Below, piece by piece: positions 23,807 to 32,206 of a stretch of 48,822 bases of DNA. The translations under genes were made by a program, and so were the position numbers. The notes below the pieces were generated by a model. It had not been told where the DNA came from. It ran no database searches and saw nothing but the letters and a program-made list of their open reading frames with translations. Numbering within the stretch: position 1 is the stretch's first letter; the number at the start of each line of letters is the position of its first letter. The DNA comes from Candidatus Nanopelagicaceae bacterium (lineage in GTDB: Bacteria > Actinomycetota > Actinomycetes > Nanopelagicales > Nanopelagicaceae), in assembly GCA_018883365.1 (NCBI GenBank), contig VEQF01000008.1, positions 1 through 48,822 of the forward strand, read 5' to 3'.

Positions 23807-24589
23807 ATGGTATTTATTGCGAAAGAAATGATTGCCGGATTTCGTCACCTGTTTCCTCGAGGACGTTTCCGTTTTGTATTGATTGTTCTATCTCTAATCG
23901 CAGCCGGCATCTCAGTTTCAGAGCTCTTAGTAATGAAGTTTTTTGCCACCCTTGTTTTGCATGAGGGCGACTACGACAACACAAAATTGGCGATTGCCGC
24001 CGTGGGCTTTTTCGCATTTTTCGTGATTACAAGAGTTGGCCAGTTTTATCAGCGTAATTACCGGGTAAAGGCCTTTGCCCGCTCTTTCCGAGCCGCAAAG
24101 AAAGATCGGACCGTCAAGGAAGAGAACCGTGAATGGGCGATGGCATTTGAGCTAACCAATGTCGTGAGCCTTGGCACCCAATTGGTAGCGATTATTGCCT
24201 TCTTTTTATTCTTGAACCCCATGCTTGCTCTGATTAATGCGGTTGTCTTAATGGTCATCCTGCAGGTTGTAGGTGGAATATTCCGCAAACAGATTGCAGA
24301 ACACGCTCAACTTAACGCTTTAGGAGCTAAAAAAGTACGGGCCGATAAACGATACGGAATTCGAATCAAGGCGGCAGAGACAGGTGCCTTAGTTTCTGGT
24401 GCTGGAACCTTGTTTTTGTTGGCATTGTTATTGTTCTTAAGTATTGATGGCCAAATTACGCCCGCAAATACTCTGGTGGTATTTCTTGGAGTGAGATTAC
24501 AAAACTCAGTCATCTCAAACGCCTCAAGATCTCTAATGCGATATGCCAAATCGAATTCTAGAACTGAAGTAGATGATGACAGCGAGTGA
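23807..24589 (+). CDS. Membrane protein resembling an ABC exporter transmembrane domain, without ATPase
   Basis: This 260-residue protein has about six predicted helices (near residues 22-48, 62-80, 116-136, 138-158, 195-215 and 220-240). It also has a long soluble stretch with charged residues between helices 2 and 3, a layout like the membrane half of type IV ABC exporters. There is no Walker A, signature or Walker B sequence, and no ATPase gene follows. Start ATG is 3 bases after the previous stop. It may move a lipid-linked intermediate or hold the transferases together; both are guesses. Confidence 0.55.
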   Translation: MVFIAKEMIAGFRHLFPRGRFRFVLIVLSLIAAGISVSELLVMKFFATLVLHEGDYDNTKLAIAAVGFFAFFVITRVGQFYQRNYRVKAFARSFRAAKKDRTVKEENREWAMAFELTNVVSLGTQLVAIIAFFLFLNPMLALINAVVLMVILQVVGGIFRKQIAEHAQLNALGAKKVRADKRYGIRIKAAETGALVSGAGTLFLLALLLFLSIDGQITPANTLVVFLGVRLQNSVISNASRSLMRYAKSNSRTEVDDDSE

Positions 24590-25340
24590 TATCAAGTTAA
24601 CTTTTGGCTATTCAACCTTAGCAAGTAGAGTTTCAAATATAACTTTCCCGCAAATCCTCGAAGGTCGGGAATTTCTAGTTTTAGTACAGAACCCAAATAA
24701 AGAGAATTATCAAGCGGAGTTTCCAAAGGCAAAGATAATTGAGCTCGTTGGTAAAGGTGTTGCAAAAAGTAGAAACGCCGCAATTAAGAATGCCAAAGGC
24801 ACTTATCTTATTTTTGCTGATGATGACATAACCTTTAGTGAAGCTGGATTACAGAAATTAGTTGAGTATTTTGAGGCGCATCCAGAGTGCGCAATTATCA
24901 TGGCGCAGACCGTTGATGAAACCGGTGAGTTGCGTAAGAGTTATCCAACAAAACAACATTGGTTAACAAGATTGAACTCAGCCAAAGCGGCGACCTACGA
25001 GATGATGATCCGGGTTGATGCGATTCGTGCCAAGGGAGTGAAATTTGATGAGAATTTTGGAGCGGGCGTGGAAAACTTTCTCGGAGATGAATACATCTTT
25101 ATTGCAGATGCGCTCAAGCAGCGTTTGAAAGGTGTATTTCTTCCGGTGGTTGTTGCGATTCACCCGAAGGAAAGCTCTGGAAGCACCTGGGGAACTGATC
25201 GTGATTTGGCTGCCCGGGCAAAGGTTTTCACTAGAGTTTTTGGTGTTTCAGCACCTTTGTTTAGAGCCTTGTTCCTTTTGAAATCCCGTAAAGGACCGGT
25301 TGGCGCAGCCAAAACGTTGCGTTTTATTTTGGGACGATGA
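24573..25340 (+). CDS. Family 2-type glycosyltransferase
   Basis: This 255-residue protein has a GT-A fold pattern: VGKGVAKSRNAAIKNAKG, then the metal/nucleotide-sugar DDD in YLIFADDDITF, and an acidic acceptor-side motif FLGDEYIF. There are no membrane helices, so it acts on the cytoplasmic face. Two adjacent ATGs (24573, 24576) are possible starts; the gene overlaps the preceding one by 17 bases and the next by ATGA. It probably adds a sugar to the lipid or polyol made by the transferases next door. Donor and acceptor are unknown. Confidence 0.8.
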   Translation: MMTASDIKLTFGYSTLASRVSNITFPQILEGREFLVLVQNPNKENYQAEFPKAKIIELVGKGVAKSRNAAIKNAKGTYLIFADDDITFSEAGLQKLVEYFEAHPECAIIMAQTVDETGELRKSYPTKQHWLTRLNSAKAATYEMMIRVDAIRAKGVKFDENFGAGVENFLGDEYIFIADALKQRLKGVFLPVVVAIHPKESSGSTWGTDRDLAARAKVFTRVFGVSAPLFRALFLLKSRKGPVGAAKTLRFILGR

Positions 25341-26014
25341 AGGTATTTGCACATCGCGGGTATAGCAGTAAATACCCGGAAGCCACCTGGGTCGCTTATG
25401 AAAAAGCGGTAGAGGTCAATGCCGATGGATTTGAATGTGATGTTCGACTTTCAAAAGATGGACAAGTGGTTTGTTTTCACGATCGCACCTTGAAGCGAAT
25501 AGGTAATTTAAATAAACCAGTTTCAAAGTTAACAGCGGCACAACTTCGACAGTATGTTCAAGCGATTTCATTAGAAGAGCTCTTAGAGCTAGCCATAACT
25601 GAGAAGAAAAATTTGCTGATTGAAACTAAGCATCCAGTATTAACTGGTGGACAGATAGAGACTGAAGTACTAGAGATTGTTAAAAAGCGCTCTAAACTTA
25701 TTGAAGAATCTGGAATTGAAGTAACCCTCATGTCATTTTCATTTTTAGCGGTCTGGCGGATGAAACGTCATTATCGAGATGTCATCAAAGTAATCAAATA
25801 TCCATGGGCGTTTTTTATTAAAAATTCGAAAAACTTTGCCATAAGTATTGAGGCGTTAAAGAAGCACCCGGGCATTATCAAACGAAGTGCGGGAAAACGT
25901 ATTTATGTGTGGACCGTAAATGAAGCGGAGGATTTAAAGTGGCTCAAAAAGCGTGATGTTTACGGAGTGATTACTGATCGCCCAAAGCGAGCCCGTAATA
26001 TTTTATTTCGTTGA
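25337..26014 (+). CDS. Glycerophosphodiester phosphodiesterase family protein
   Basis: This 225-residue TIM-barrel protein has the GDPD motifs HRGYSSKYPEAT (His6, Arg7, Glu15) and FECDVRLSKDG (Glu33, Asp35), then the FHD motif with His48, and late YVWTVNEAEDL. It hydrolyses glycerophosphodiesters to glycerol-3-phosphate and an alcohol. It lacks a signal peptide. As the last gene of the cluster it could recycle or edit a head group. Its 3' end overlaps the convergent permease gene by 12 bases. Confidence 0.88.
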   Translation: MKVFAHRGYSSKYPEATWVAYEKAVEVNADGFECDVRLSKDGQVVCFHDRTLKRIGNLNKPVSKLTAAQLRQYVQAISLEELLELAITEKKNLLIETKHPVLTGGQIETEVLEIVKKRSKLIEESGIEVTLMSFSFLAVWRMKRHYRDVIKVIKYPWAFFIKNSKNFAISIEALKKHPGIIKRSAGKRIYVWTVNEAEDLKWLKKRDVYGVITDRPKRARNILFR

Positions 26015-26797
26015 TTTTTCCTGAGTTAAACGCTGGGAGAGATAAATAGGCAGGATAGAAAATAAAATCAAGGCCGCAGCCACAACATTCACAATAGGGG
26101 CCTGATTAGGTCTAAATAGATTCTGGAAAATCCAAATTGGCAGAGTGTTTTGACCCGCACCGGCGGTAAAGGTTGTAACGATGATTTCATCAAAAGATAG
26201 GCCGAAAGCCAGTAATCCACCGGCAACCAGAGCATTTCTTAGTAGTGGGAAGGTCACCAATCTAAAAGTGGTGAATCGATTGGCACCAAGATCCATGCTG
26301 GCTTCTTCCAGGGTTATTCCCAACCTTCTGTATCTAGCGGCAACATTATTGAAAACTACGACGATGCAGAAAGTGGCATGACCAACGATGATGGTAAAGA
26401 TTGTTAGCTCTCCCAAGAAGTTGGTGAATACGTTATTTAATGCAATTCCTGTAACGATACCCGGCAAAGCAATTGGTAGAACAAAAAGTAAAGAAATCGC
26501 TTCGCGACCAAAGAATTTATAGCGCGCGATTGCAGCTGCGGCCAAGGTGCCTAGAACTAAAGCGATTGCGGTTGCAGCTAGAGCTACCGTGAAAGAACGG
26601 GTAATTGCATCGCGCACACCCTCGTTGCTAACCGCTTTGCTCCACCAAGAGGTGGTAAATCCAGTAGGCGGCCAGGCAAAAGAAGTATTTTTGTTAAATG
26701 AGTTAATTACCACCAAAGTTAAAGGAACATAAATAAAGGCAAAGCCAAATCCCATGATGGTCCATAAGAAAACCCGTGCCGGCAGTGAGAGTCTCAT
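26003..26797 (-). CDS. potC: ABC transporter permease, PotC type
   Basis: This 264-residue permease has six helices and the EAA loop EASMDLGANRFTTFRLVTFPLL typical of PotC (residues about 160-182). With the PotB-type partner it forms the channel of a polyamine-family importer. It overlaps the partner by ATGA. Specificity (putrescine, spermidine or another amine) cannot be read from the permease. Confidence 0.85.
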   Translation of the reverse strand: MRLSLPARVFLWTIMGFGFAFIYVPLTLVVINSFNKNTSFAWPPTGFTTSWWSKAVSNEGVRDAITRSFTVALAATAIALVLGTLAAAAIARYKFFGREAISLLFVLPIALPGIVTGIALNNVFTNFLGELTIFTIIVGHATFCIVVVFNNVAARYRRLGITLEEASMDLGANRFTTFRLVTFPLLRNALVAGGLLAFGLSFDEIIVTTFTAGAGQNTLPIWIFQNLFRPNQAPIVNVVAAALILFSILPIYLSQRLTQEKSTK

Positions 26798-27660
26798 AAG
26801 TTATCCAAGGCTCCAGTTTTTCTAACACTAGTTAGGTAAACCATCATGATTAAGACCGGAATCAAAGCAACTGCAGATGCAAAAGGTAGATTCAAGGAGA
26901 AGTTCTGATAAACCACGTTACCTAACATTTGGAAGGTGCCACCCAAGATTTGAACTGTGATGTAGTCGCCCATACTTAAGGAGAAGGTGAAGATCGAGCC
27001 AGCGATAATTGAAGGCCAAGTAATTGGCAAAATAACATCAAAGAAAGTTCGGCCTGATTTGGCACCCAAATCTGCAGAGGCATCAATTACCGAATCCGGA
27101 AGTTTTTCCATTCCGGCGTAGATTGGTAGCACCATGTAAGGCAGCCAGAGATAGGTAAGGCCAATAATGACCGCGACCATGCCGAATCCTGGGCTTGATC
27201 CACCGAGCGGTTCAATTAACCAATTAATAAAGCCTTTTTCAGGATAAAACATGGTGCGCCAAGCGTAAATTTTCACCAAATAGGAAGCCCATAGCGGAGT
27301 AATTACTAGCGCAATCAAAACTGGGCGAGATTTAGGTTTTGCAATTCGAGCCATAAAGAAAGCCATCGGAATTGCGATTATGGCGCAAATCAATGTTACG
27401 CAAATTGCCACAAAAAGCGTACGGATAGTTACATTGAAGTACGCGCGATCGGAAAATACATCAATAAAGTTTTGGAGCGTGAATTCACGGACTACCTTGC
27501 TGGTAAAGGTGTCGATTTTCCAAATGGATGTTATGAAAAGTGCGGCAAGAGAACCAATATAGATAACTACTAACCAAAAAAGTGGAAGTGCCAACAAAGC
27601 AGAGATACGAGCACCAATGTTGCGGTGCATGTATCTACGGGTTTGTTGAATTACTGACAT
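26794..27660 (-). CDS. potB: ABC transporter permease, PotB type
   Basis: This 288-residue permease has six helices, a PotB-like N-terminal segment (LPLFWLVVIYIGSLAALFITS) and the EAA loop DASADLGAKSGRTFFDVILP. The ATG follows TAGGAGC. It comes after a strong hairpin that separates it from the binding-protein gene. Confidence 0.85.
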   Translation of the reverse strand: MSVIQQTRRYMHRNIGARISALLALPLFWLVVIYIGSLAALFITSIWKIDTFTSKVVREFTLQNFIDVFSDRAYFNVTIRTLFVAICVTLICAIIAIPMAFFMARIAKPKSRPVLIALVITPLWASYLVKIYAWRTMFYPEKGFINWLIEPLGGSSPGFGMVAVIIGLTYLWLPYMVLPIYAGMEKLPDSVIDASADLGAKSGRTFFDVILPITWPSIIAGSIFTFSLSMGDYITVQILGGTFQMLGNVVYQNFSLNLPFASAVALIPVLIMMVYLTSVRKTGALDNL

Positions 27661-27689
27661 CTGCTCCTACTTCAAGAGTTTTCTTCTTT

Positions 27690-27725
27690 AGTATGGGGAC
27701 GCACCATTTGGCACGTCCCCATACT
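27690..27725 (-). promoter_or_regulatory. Long intercistronic hairpin between potD and potB
   Basis: AGTATGGGGACG and CGTCCCCATACT (27690-27701 and 27714-27725) are perfect inverted repeats. The inner bases add about four more pairs including two wobbles, giving a stem of about 16 bp with a tiny AAAT loop on the mRNA strand. It is likely to stabilise potD mRNA and lower permease expression. Confidence 0.75.
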
Positions 27726-27738
27726 GCTTACTTATTTT

Positions 27739-28917
27739 TTATGAGTTACGGAAGCTAGACCAAGCCTTAACCCATTCGGCGTAAGGGACGCACTTAACGT
27801 CGGTACGACCATCTAGGCATTTCTCGGTTGGGGTCTTCCAGTAATAAACATTGGACCAGTAGTCAGTTTCTTCTGCGTGATAAAGCTTGCAGTGATCCTT
27901 GCTTGCGGTTAGTGCGCAAGCCTTGGAGTTAGCAGGTGCCTCTCCAAAGTATTCAGCAGCTTGTGCATTAACTGATGGCTCAATGATGTGGTTTAGCCAC
28001 TTGTATGCGCAATCAATCGCTTCAGTCTTGGATGAAATCATCCAGGTATCTGACCAACCGGTTGCACCTTCTACTGGCTTAACAGCGCCAACAGTTTCTT
28101 TTTCACCATTTAGCACGTTGGCAATAACCTGCCATGAGGTACCAACTGTGATGCTGCCGCTTTGGACCGCACCAATGTACTTGGTGTAATCAGCCCAATA
28201 TTCAGCGACCAAAGGCTTCTGTTGTGCAAGCAATGCCATCGCTGCATCAAACTGGGTTTGATCAAGCGCATATGGATCGGTGATTCCAAGCTCTGGCTTG
28301 GTGGACATCAAATACACAGCTGCATCAGCGATGTAAATCGCTGAATCGTAAGCGGTGATTTTGCCCTTAGCTGGAGAGTTTGGTTCCCAAACAACAGACC
28401 ATGAGGTTGGAGCTGGATTTACTTTTCCAATTGTGTATTGAAGAACGTTTGCACCACGGCCGTGAGGGACGCCGTAATTTTTGCCATCCACGGTATTCCA
28501 TGGACGATCCTTCAAGTTATCAAATACATCTTTATAGTTTGGAATCAAATCAAGATTTACTGGCTGGAGATCTCCACCGTAAATCAAACGCAATGATGCA
28601 TCACCTGATGCTGAGATAACGTCATAGCCGCCACCTTGCATCAACTGAACAGCTTCATCAGATGTTCCATAAGTTTTTACATTAACGGTGCAACCAGTTG
28701 CTTTTTCAAATGGCGTTACCCAGTCAACATTTGGATCGGTTGAACCATCTTCTGCATATCCCGGCCAAGCAAGAACATTGATTGTTCCTGGCGTATCTTT
28801 AACCGGTCCAGCGTATGCACCACTTCCTTCTTCATCGCTAGAGCTCGAGCAACCAGCGAGGACAAGTGTGCCTGCAGCCATAAGCACTGCAAATCTGCGA
28901 AGTTTTGTAACTCGCAC
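27739..28917 (-). CDS. potD: Polyamine-type ABC solute-binding lipoprotein (PotD/PotF-like)
   Basis: From the GTG at 28917, preceded by AAGGAGG, this is a 392-residue lipoprotein with a lipobox LVLAGC (Cys23). The longer frame from 28989 would start inside the structured leader and is unlikely. The mature protein has the SBP family-8 look: INVLAWPGYAED, VKTYGTSDEAVQLM, GGYDVISASGD and PVEGATGWSDTWMIS. Several extra cysteines near the C-terminus may form disulfides. It delivers its ligand to the PotB/PotC-type permease. Confidence 0.85.
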   Translation of the reverse strand: MRVTKLRRFAVLMAAGTLVLAGCSSSSDEEGSGAYAGPVKDTPGTINVLAWPGYAEDGSTDPNVDWVTPFEKATGCTVNVKTYGTSDEAVQLMQGGGYDVISASGDASLRLIYGGDLQPVNLDLIPNYKDVFDNLKDRPWNTVDGKNYGVPHGRGANVLQYTIGKVNPAPTSWSVVWEPNSPAKGKITAYDSAIYIADAAVYLMSTKPELGITDPYALDQTQFDAAMALLAQQKPLVAEYWADYTKYIGAVQSGSITVGTSWQVIANVLNGEKETVGAVKPVEGATGWSDTWMISSKTEAIDCAYKWLNHIIEPSVNAQAAEYFGEAPANSKACALTASKDHCKLYHAEETDYWSNVYYWKTPTEKCLDGRTDVKCVPYAEWVKAWSSFRNS

Positions 28918-28929
28918 TTTCCCTCCTTC

Positions 28930-28995
28930 TTGCAGCATTACTAGATGCTGCAAAACAGTGGAGTCTCCACTGTTAATCCCACCAGACAAGTGGGA
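28930..28995 (-). promoter_or_regulatory. Three tandem hairpins in the leader between potA and potD
   Basis: In mRNA order (minus strand) there are TCCCAC/GTGGGA (28995-28977), AACAGTGGA/TCCACTGTT with a 3-base loop followed by TTTT (28974-28954, terminator-like) and TTGCAGCAT/ATGCTGCAA (28953-28930). The third abuts the AAGGAGG of potD. They could protect the mRNA, attenuate transcription after potA or control access to the ribosome site. Confidence 0.65.
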
Positions 28996-29002
28996 ATTCC
29001 AT

Positions 29003-30010
29003 TTACTTCACCTGATATTCGCTACCAATATCCCAACTCAGAGAGGTGCGGCTATTTCTCATCGCCTCAACATCGATTGAGCTTTCAGAGGTGTTTTGCC
29101 GAAGCACCATAAGTGTGACTCCAGCATCCAACTCCACAAGGAATCTTGTGCTTGGGCCTAAATACTCAACCTCTTTAATTACGCCATCAGCGTTTCGTTC
29201 ATTTTTCTTGGCGGCGCCTAGTTCGATTTTTTCTGGTCGCACAATGAAGGTTCCCGGTTTGCCAAGTAGTTTTTCCGCAACATTTCCGGAAATCAGATTT
29301 GAAATTCCCACAAAACCAGCGACAAATTCATTGCTTGGCATCTCATAGATTTTTGCCGGCTTATCAAGTTGTTGAATTCTTCCTTTATCAAAAACTGCGA
29401 TTCGATCACTCATAGTCAAAGCTTCTTCTTGATCATGTGTCACAAAGATAAATGTGATCCCAACTTCACGTTGTAGCTCTTTTAATTCAATCTGCATTTG
29501 CTGACGCAATTTAAGATCAAGTGCACCAAGTGGTTCATCTAAAAGAAGTACTGATGGACGATTTACTAATGCTCGAGCTAAGGCAACACGTTGACGTTGT
29601 CCGCCTGATAGTTGGCTGGGTTTACGATTTTCATAACCAGCTAGTTGAACTTGCCTGAGCGCCTCAATAGCTTTTTCGCGCCGTTCACTTTTACCAATCT
29701 TTTTTACCTTTAATCCGTATTCAATATTGGAGATCACATCCATATGAGGAAAGAGTGCGTAATCCTGAAAGACAGTGTTTACATCGCGCTCGTATGGAGG
29801 AAGGTAGGTGATATCAACACCATTTAAATTGATACTTCCGGCATCTGGAGTTTCGAAGCCAGCAATCATTCGAAGTACTGTGGTTTTTCCTGATCCTGAT
29901 GGGCCGAGCAGGGTTAAAAATTCGCCAGCCTGAATATCTAAATCGACTCCATCGACCGCTTTAACCGCACCGAAAGACTTGGCCAGATTTCGAATCTCGA
30001 TAATTGCCAC
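29003..30010 (-). CDS. potA: Polyamine-type ABC transporter ATPase (PotA-like)
   Basis: This 335-residue ATPase has Walker A GPSGSGKTTVLRM, Q-loop VFQDYALFPHM, signature LSGGQRQRVALARAL, Walker B VLLLDEPLGALD and FVTHDQEEAL. A TOBE-type regulatory domain fills about residues 240-335. It energises the PotB/PotC/PotD system encoded downstream. The start is GTG (30010) with TAATGT 6 bases upstream and TTGAAT 17 bases before that, and no ribosome site, so the operon mRNA is probably leaderless. Confidence 0.9.
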   Translation of the reverse strand: MAIIEIRNLAKSFGAVKAVDGVDLDIQAGEFLTLLGPSGSGKTTVLRMIAGFETPDAGSINLNGVDITYLPPYERDVNTVFQDYALFPHMDVISNIEYGLKVKKIGKSERREKAIEALRQVQLAGYENRKPSQLSGGQRQRVALARALVNRPSVLLLDEPLGALDLKLRQQMQIELKELQREVGITFIFVTHDQEEALTMSDRIAVFDKGRIQQLDKPAKIYEMPSNEFVAGFVGISNLISGNVAEKLLGKPGTFIVRPEKIELGAAKKNERNADGVIKEVEYLGPSTRFLVELDAGVTLMVLRQNTSESSIDVEAMRNSRTSLSWDIGSEYQVK

Positions 30011-30016
30011 TCTAAG

Positions 30017-30045
30017 ACATTACTCAGCATTGCTCTAGGATTCAA
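30017..30045 (-). promoter_or_regulatory. Leaderless promoter of the potA operon
   Basis: TTGAAT (30045-30040) and TAATGT (30022-30017) are 17 bases apart. The -10 ends 6 bases before the GTG start. The -35 overlaps the -10 of the divergent gene. Confidence 0.6.
30036..30041 (+). promoter_or_regulatory. -10 hexamer of the divergent ROK-like gene
   Basis: TAGGAT ends 6 bases before the ATG at 30048. Its AGGA could alternatively be read as a weak ribosome site, so leaderless status is less certain here. Confidence 0.4.
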
Positions 30046-30047
30046 TC

Positions 30048-30815
30048 ATGGATGAGCGCTTAACCCTCTCGGTTGATTGCGGGGGACTCTTTATTAAGAG
30101 CTGCGTGCTTGATGAATCCGGCACGATGCACTCCAAGCCGAACCGGATTGAAACCCCTTACCCACTTTCACCGGAGCGATTTGTAAACACCATCGCCGAA
30201 ATTGCAGCTGATTTACCGAAGGCGGTGCGAGCGACTGTAGGAATGCCGGGCATGATTCGAAATGGCGTAGTCGTTGCCACCCCGCATTACATAACTACCC
30301 GTGGGCCGCGGACCAAAATTGATCCAGAGCTACAGGATCAGTGGACGGATTTTGATGTCCAAAAAGCAATCTCCAACAAACTCGGGGTTCCAGCTTTAGT
30401 TTTAAATGATGCCGAGGTGCATGGCGCGGGAATTATTACCGGCTCTGGCTATGAAGTTGTAATTACTTTGGGAACTGGATTGGGTTTTGCGATTTTCTAC
30501 GGCGGAAAATTAACACCACACTTTGAGTTTTCACACGCTACGGTGCGACGTGGTACGACATATGACACCTGGATTGGCGAACAGGAGCGTAAGAGATTAG
30601 GAAATGTTTTTTGGTCACGTCGCATTCGACAGTTGGTTGAAGAGTTACGTCCAGTATTTAAATGGGATCGACTTTATATCGGTGGGGGAAATGCTCGTTG
30701 TATCAGACCAATTGATTTAGAGCGAATGGGTGATGATGTAGTTATCGTTCCAAATACCGCTGGGGTTGCTGGCGGCGTCAGAGCTTGGAATTTAGAACAC
30801 TACTACCGCGCTTAA
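30048..30815 (+). CDS. ROK-family protein, polyphosphate-glucokinase-like
   Basis: This 255-residue ASKHA-fold protein has LSVDCGGLFIKSCVLD (phosphate-1 loop, with CGG instead of the usual IGG), VGMPGMIRNGVV, the catalytic LNDAEVHG and the LGTGLGFAIF phosphate-2 region. Overall order resembles polyphosphate/ATP glucokinases of actinobacteria. The usual ELGH motif is altered (EFSHAT), so sugar specificity may differ from glucose. Its stop shares TTAA with the convergent aminotransferase stop. Confidence 0.72.
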   Translation: MDERLTLSVDCGGLFIKSCVLDESGTMHSKPNRIETPYPLSPERFVNTIAEIAADLPKAVRATVGMPGMIRNGVVVATPHYITTRGPRTKIDPELQDQWTDFDVQKAISNKLGVPALVLNDAEVHGAGIITGSGYEVVITLGTGLGFAIFYGGKLTPHFEFSHATVRRGTTYDTWIGEQERKRLGNVFWSRRIRQLVEELRPVFKWDRLYIGGGNARCIRPIDLERMGDDVVIVPNTAGVAGGVRAWNLEHYYRA

Positions 30816-32206
30816 GCTCGTAATGCTTGAGCAAACTCTAGGAAATCTCCGACGATGATATCGATTTCTCTTTGAGTATGTGCCAAAGAAATTAACCATT
30901 GCTCATCAAGTCCTGGAGGGGTCATTACATTTCTGTTTAGTGACCAGAAGAATGACAGCTCTGCGATATCAAAATTGGTTGCTTTGTAATCACGGTAATT
31001 GCGCACCGGCTCCGGAGACCAAGTAATACAGCCCTTTACGCCGAATCCGACGGTGTGAGCTGGAATTTCATACTCATTAATAATCTCTGCGATCTTGCTC
31101 AATGCTTGACGGTTTAAATCCTCACTGCGTTGTAGGGCCTCTGGTGTGCAGAGACGATCAACGGCGCGAATACCCGCCATTGCTAAGTAATGACCATTAA
31201 ATGTTCCAAGATGTGAATGTTTGCCGTTTACGACCGTTTCCATGTATTCACGTTTGCCACCAAATGCGGCAACCGGAATTCCGCCACCAATTGATTTAGC
31301 CAGTGCGATCAAATCTGGTTTAACGCCGAGTCTTTGAGCCGCACCTTGTGGTCCGGCGGTTAATCCAGTCTTTACTTCATCAAATACCAACAACACTCCG
31401 TATTGGTCACAGAGTTCGCGAACCCGCTCTAGATATCCCATATCCGGCAAAACAATTCCAATATTTTCTAAAACCGGCTCCATAAACAAACAAGCAATCT
31501 TGTCTGCATGCGCTTTGAAAACTCGTTCAATCGCATCAGCATCGTTGTAAGGAACTACCCAAACATCGCCAGGAACTGTTGATCCCAAAGGAACTGCGAC
31601 GGGTGAAGTTGGATCTCCAGCTTTTGTTAAATCAGGTTTTGCTGAAACCATCAATGGGTCATAAGAACCGTGGTATCCACCTTCAATTTTTACTACGCCA
31701 AGTTTTCCAGTTGCAGCGCGCGCGGTACGAAGCGCATACATAGTTGCTTCAGTGCCTGAGTTAGCAAAACGCACCATGTCCAAACCAAAACGGCGGCACA
31801 TAATCTCTGCGCCATCACGAGTGATCGGAGAAGGAGTTGCAAAAAGTGTTCCAACTTCAAGAGTTGCCTTGGCCTCTTTAATTACCTCATCATTTAGATG
31901 GCCGACCAATAAAGCACCAAAGCCCATGGATAGATCAAGCATGTCTCGACCATCGACATCCTTCATCCAGGCGCCTTTAGCGGCAACTATTGAGATTGGA
32001 TACGGATCCCAGTGCTGGAAACTTGAGGCAACACCAAGTGGGGTAACTTCTGAAGCACGTTGATTTTCTACACCGGACTGCGGTGCTTGTTTTGAAAACT
32101 TAGAACGTTCAATTTCCAGAAGCTCTTGAATACGGCTCTCTGGAATTGGTTTAAATTTATTTGGTGTAGACCTATAGGTCTGCGAATGATTGGTTTTATT
32201 AAACAT
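30812..32206 (-). CDS. Class III PLP-dependent aminotransferase (glutamate-1-semialdehyde aminomutase-like)
   Basis: This 464-residue protein has the class III layout: MLDLSMGFGALLVGH, RFANSGTEATMYALR (phosphate and substrate region), KIEGGYHGSYD, VLLVFDEVKTG (PLP-ring Asp) and the Schiff-base Lys in LIALAKSIGGGIP. The nearest familiar group is GSA aminomutase-like, but the N-terminal extension of about 60 hydrophilic residues is unlike HemL. The start ATG lies in a structured leader and has no clear ribosome site; a stop upstream in frame and no nearby alternative start support it. Position next to a polyamine-type transporter suggests an amine or amino acid aminotransferase. HemL itself is unlikely. 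Confidence 0.78.
   Translation of the reverse strand: MFNKTNHSQTYRSTPNKFKPIPESRIQELLEIERSKFSKQAPQSGVENQRASEVTPLGVASSFQHWDPYPISIVAAKGAWMKDVDGRDMLDLSMGFGALLVGHLNDEVIKEAKATLEVGTLFATPSPITRDGAEIMCRRFGLDMVRFANSGTEATMYALRTARAATGKLGVVKIEGGYHGSYDPLMVSAKPDLTKAGDPTSPVAVPLGSTVPGDVWVVPYNDADAIERVFKAHADKIACLFMEPVLENIGIVLPDMGYLERVRELCDQYGVLLVFDEVKTGLTAGPQGAAQRLGVKPDLIALAKSIGGGIPVAAFGGKREYMETVVNGKHSHLGTFNGHYLAMAGIRAVDRLCTPEALQRSEDLNRQALSKIAEIINEYEIPAHTVGFGVKGCITWSPEPVRNYRDYKATNFDIAELSFFWSLNRNVMTPPGLDEQWLISLAHTQREIDIIVGDFLEFAQALRA

Noticed and set aside
28918-28989. 24-residue upstream extension of the potD-like lipoprotein
   Set aside because: It would place non-signal residues before the lipoprotein signal, and the region is the hairpin leader. 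GTG 28917 has AAGGAGG.
30812-32206. HemL (haem biosynthesis) identity for the aminotransferase
   Set aside because: The long N-terminal extension and lack of any haem gene nearby argue against it. Only membership of the family is supported.
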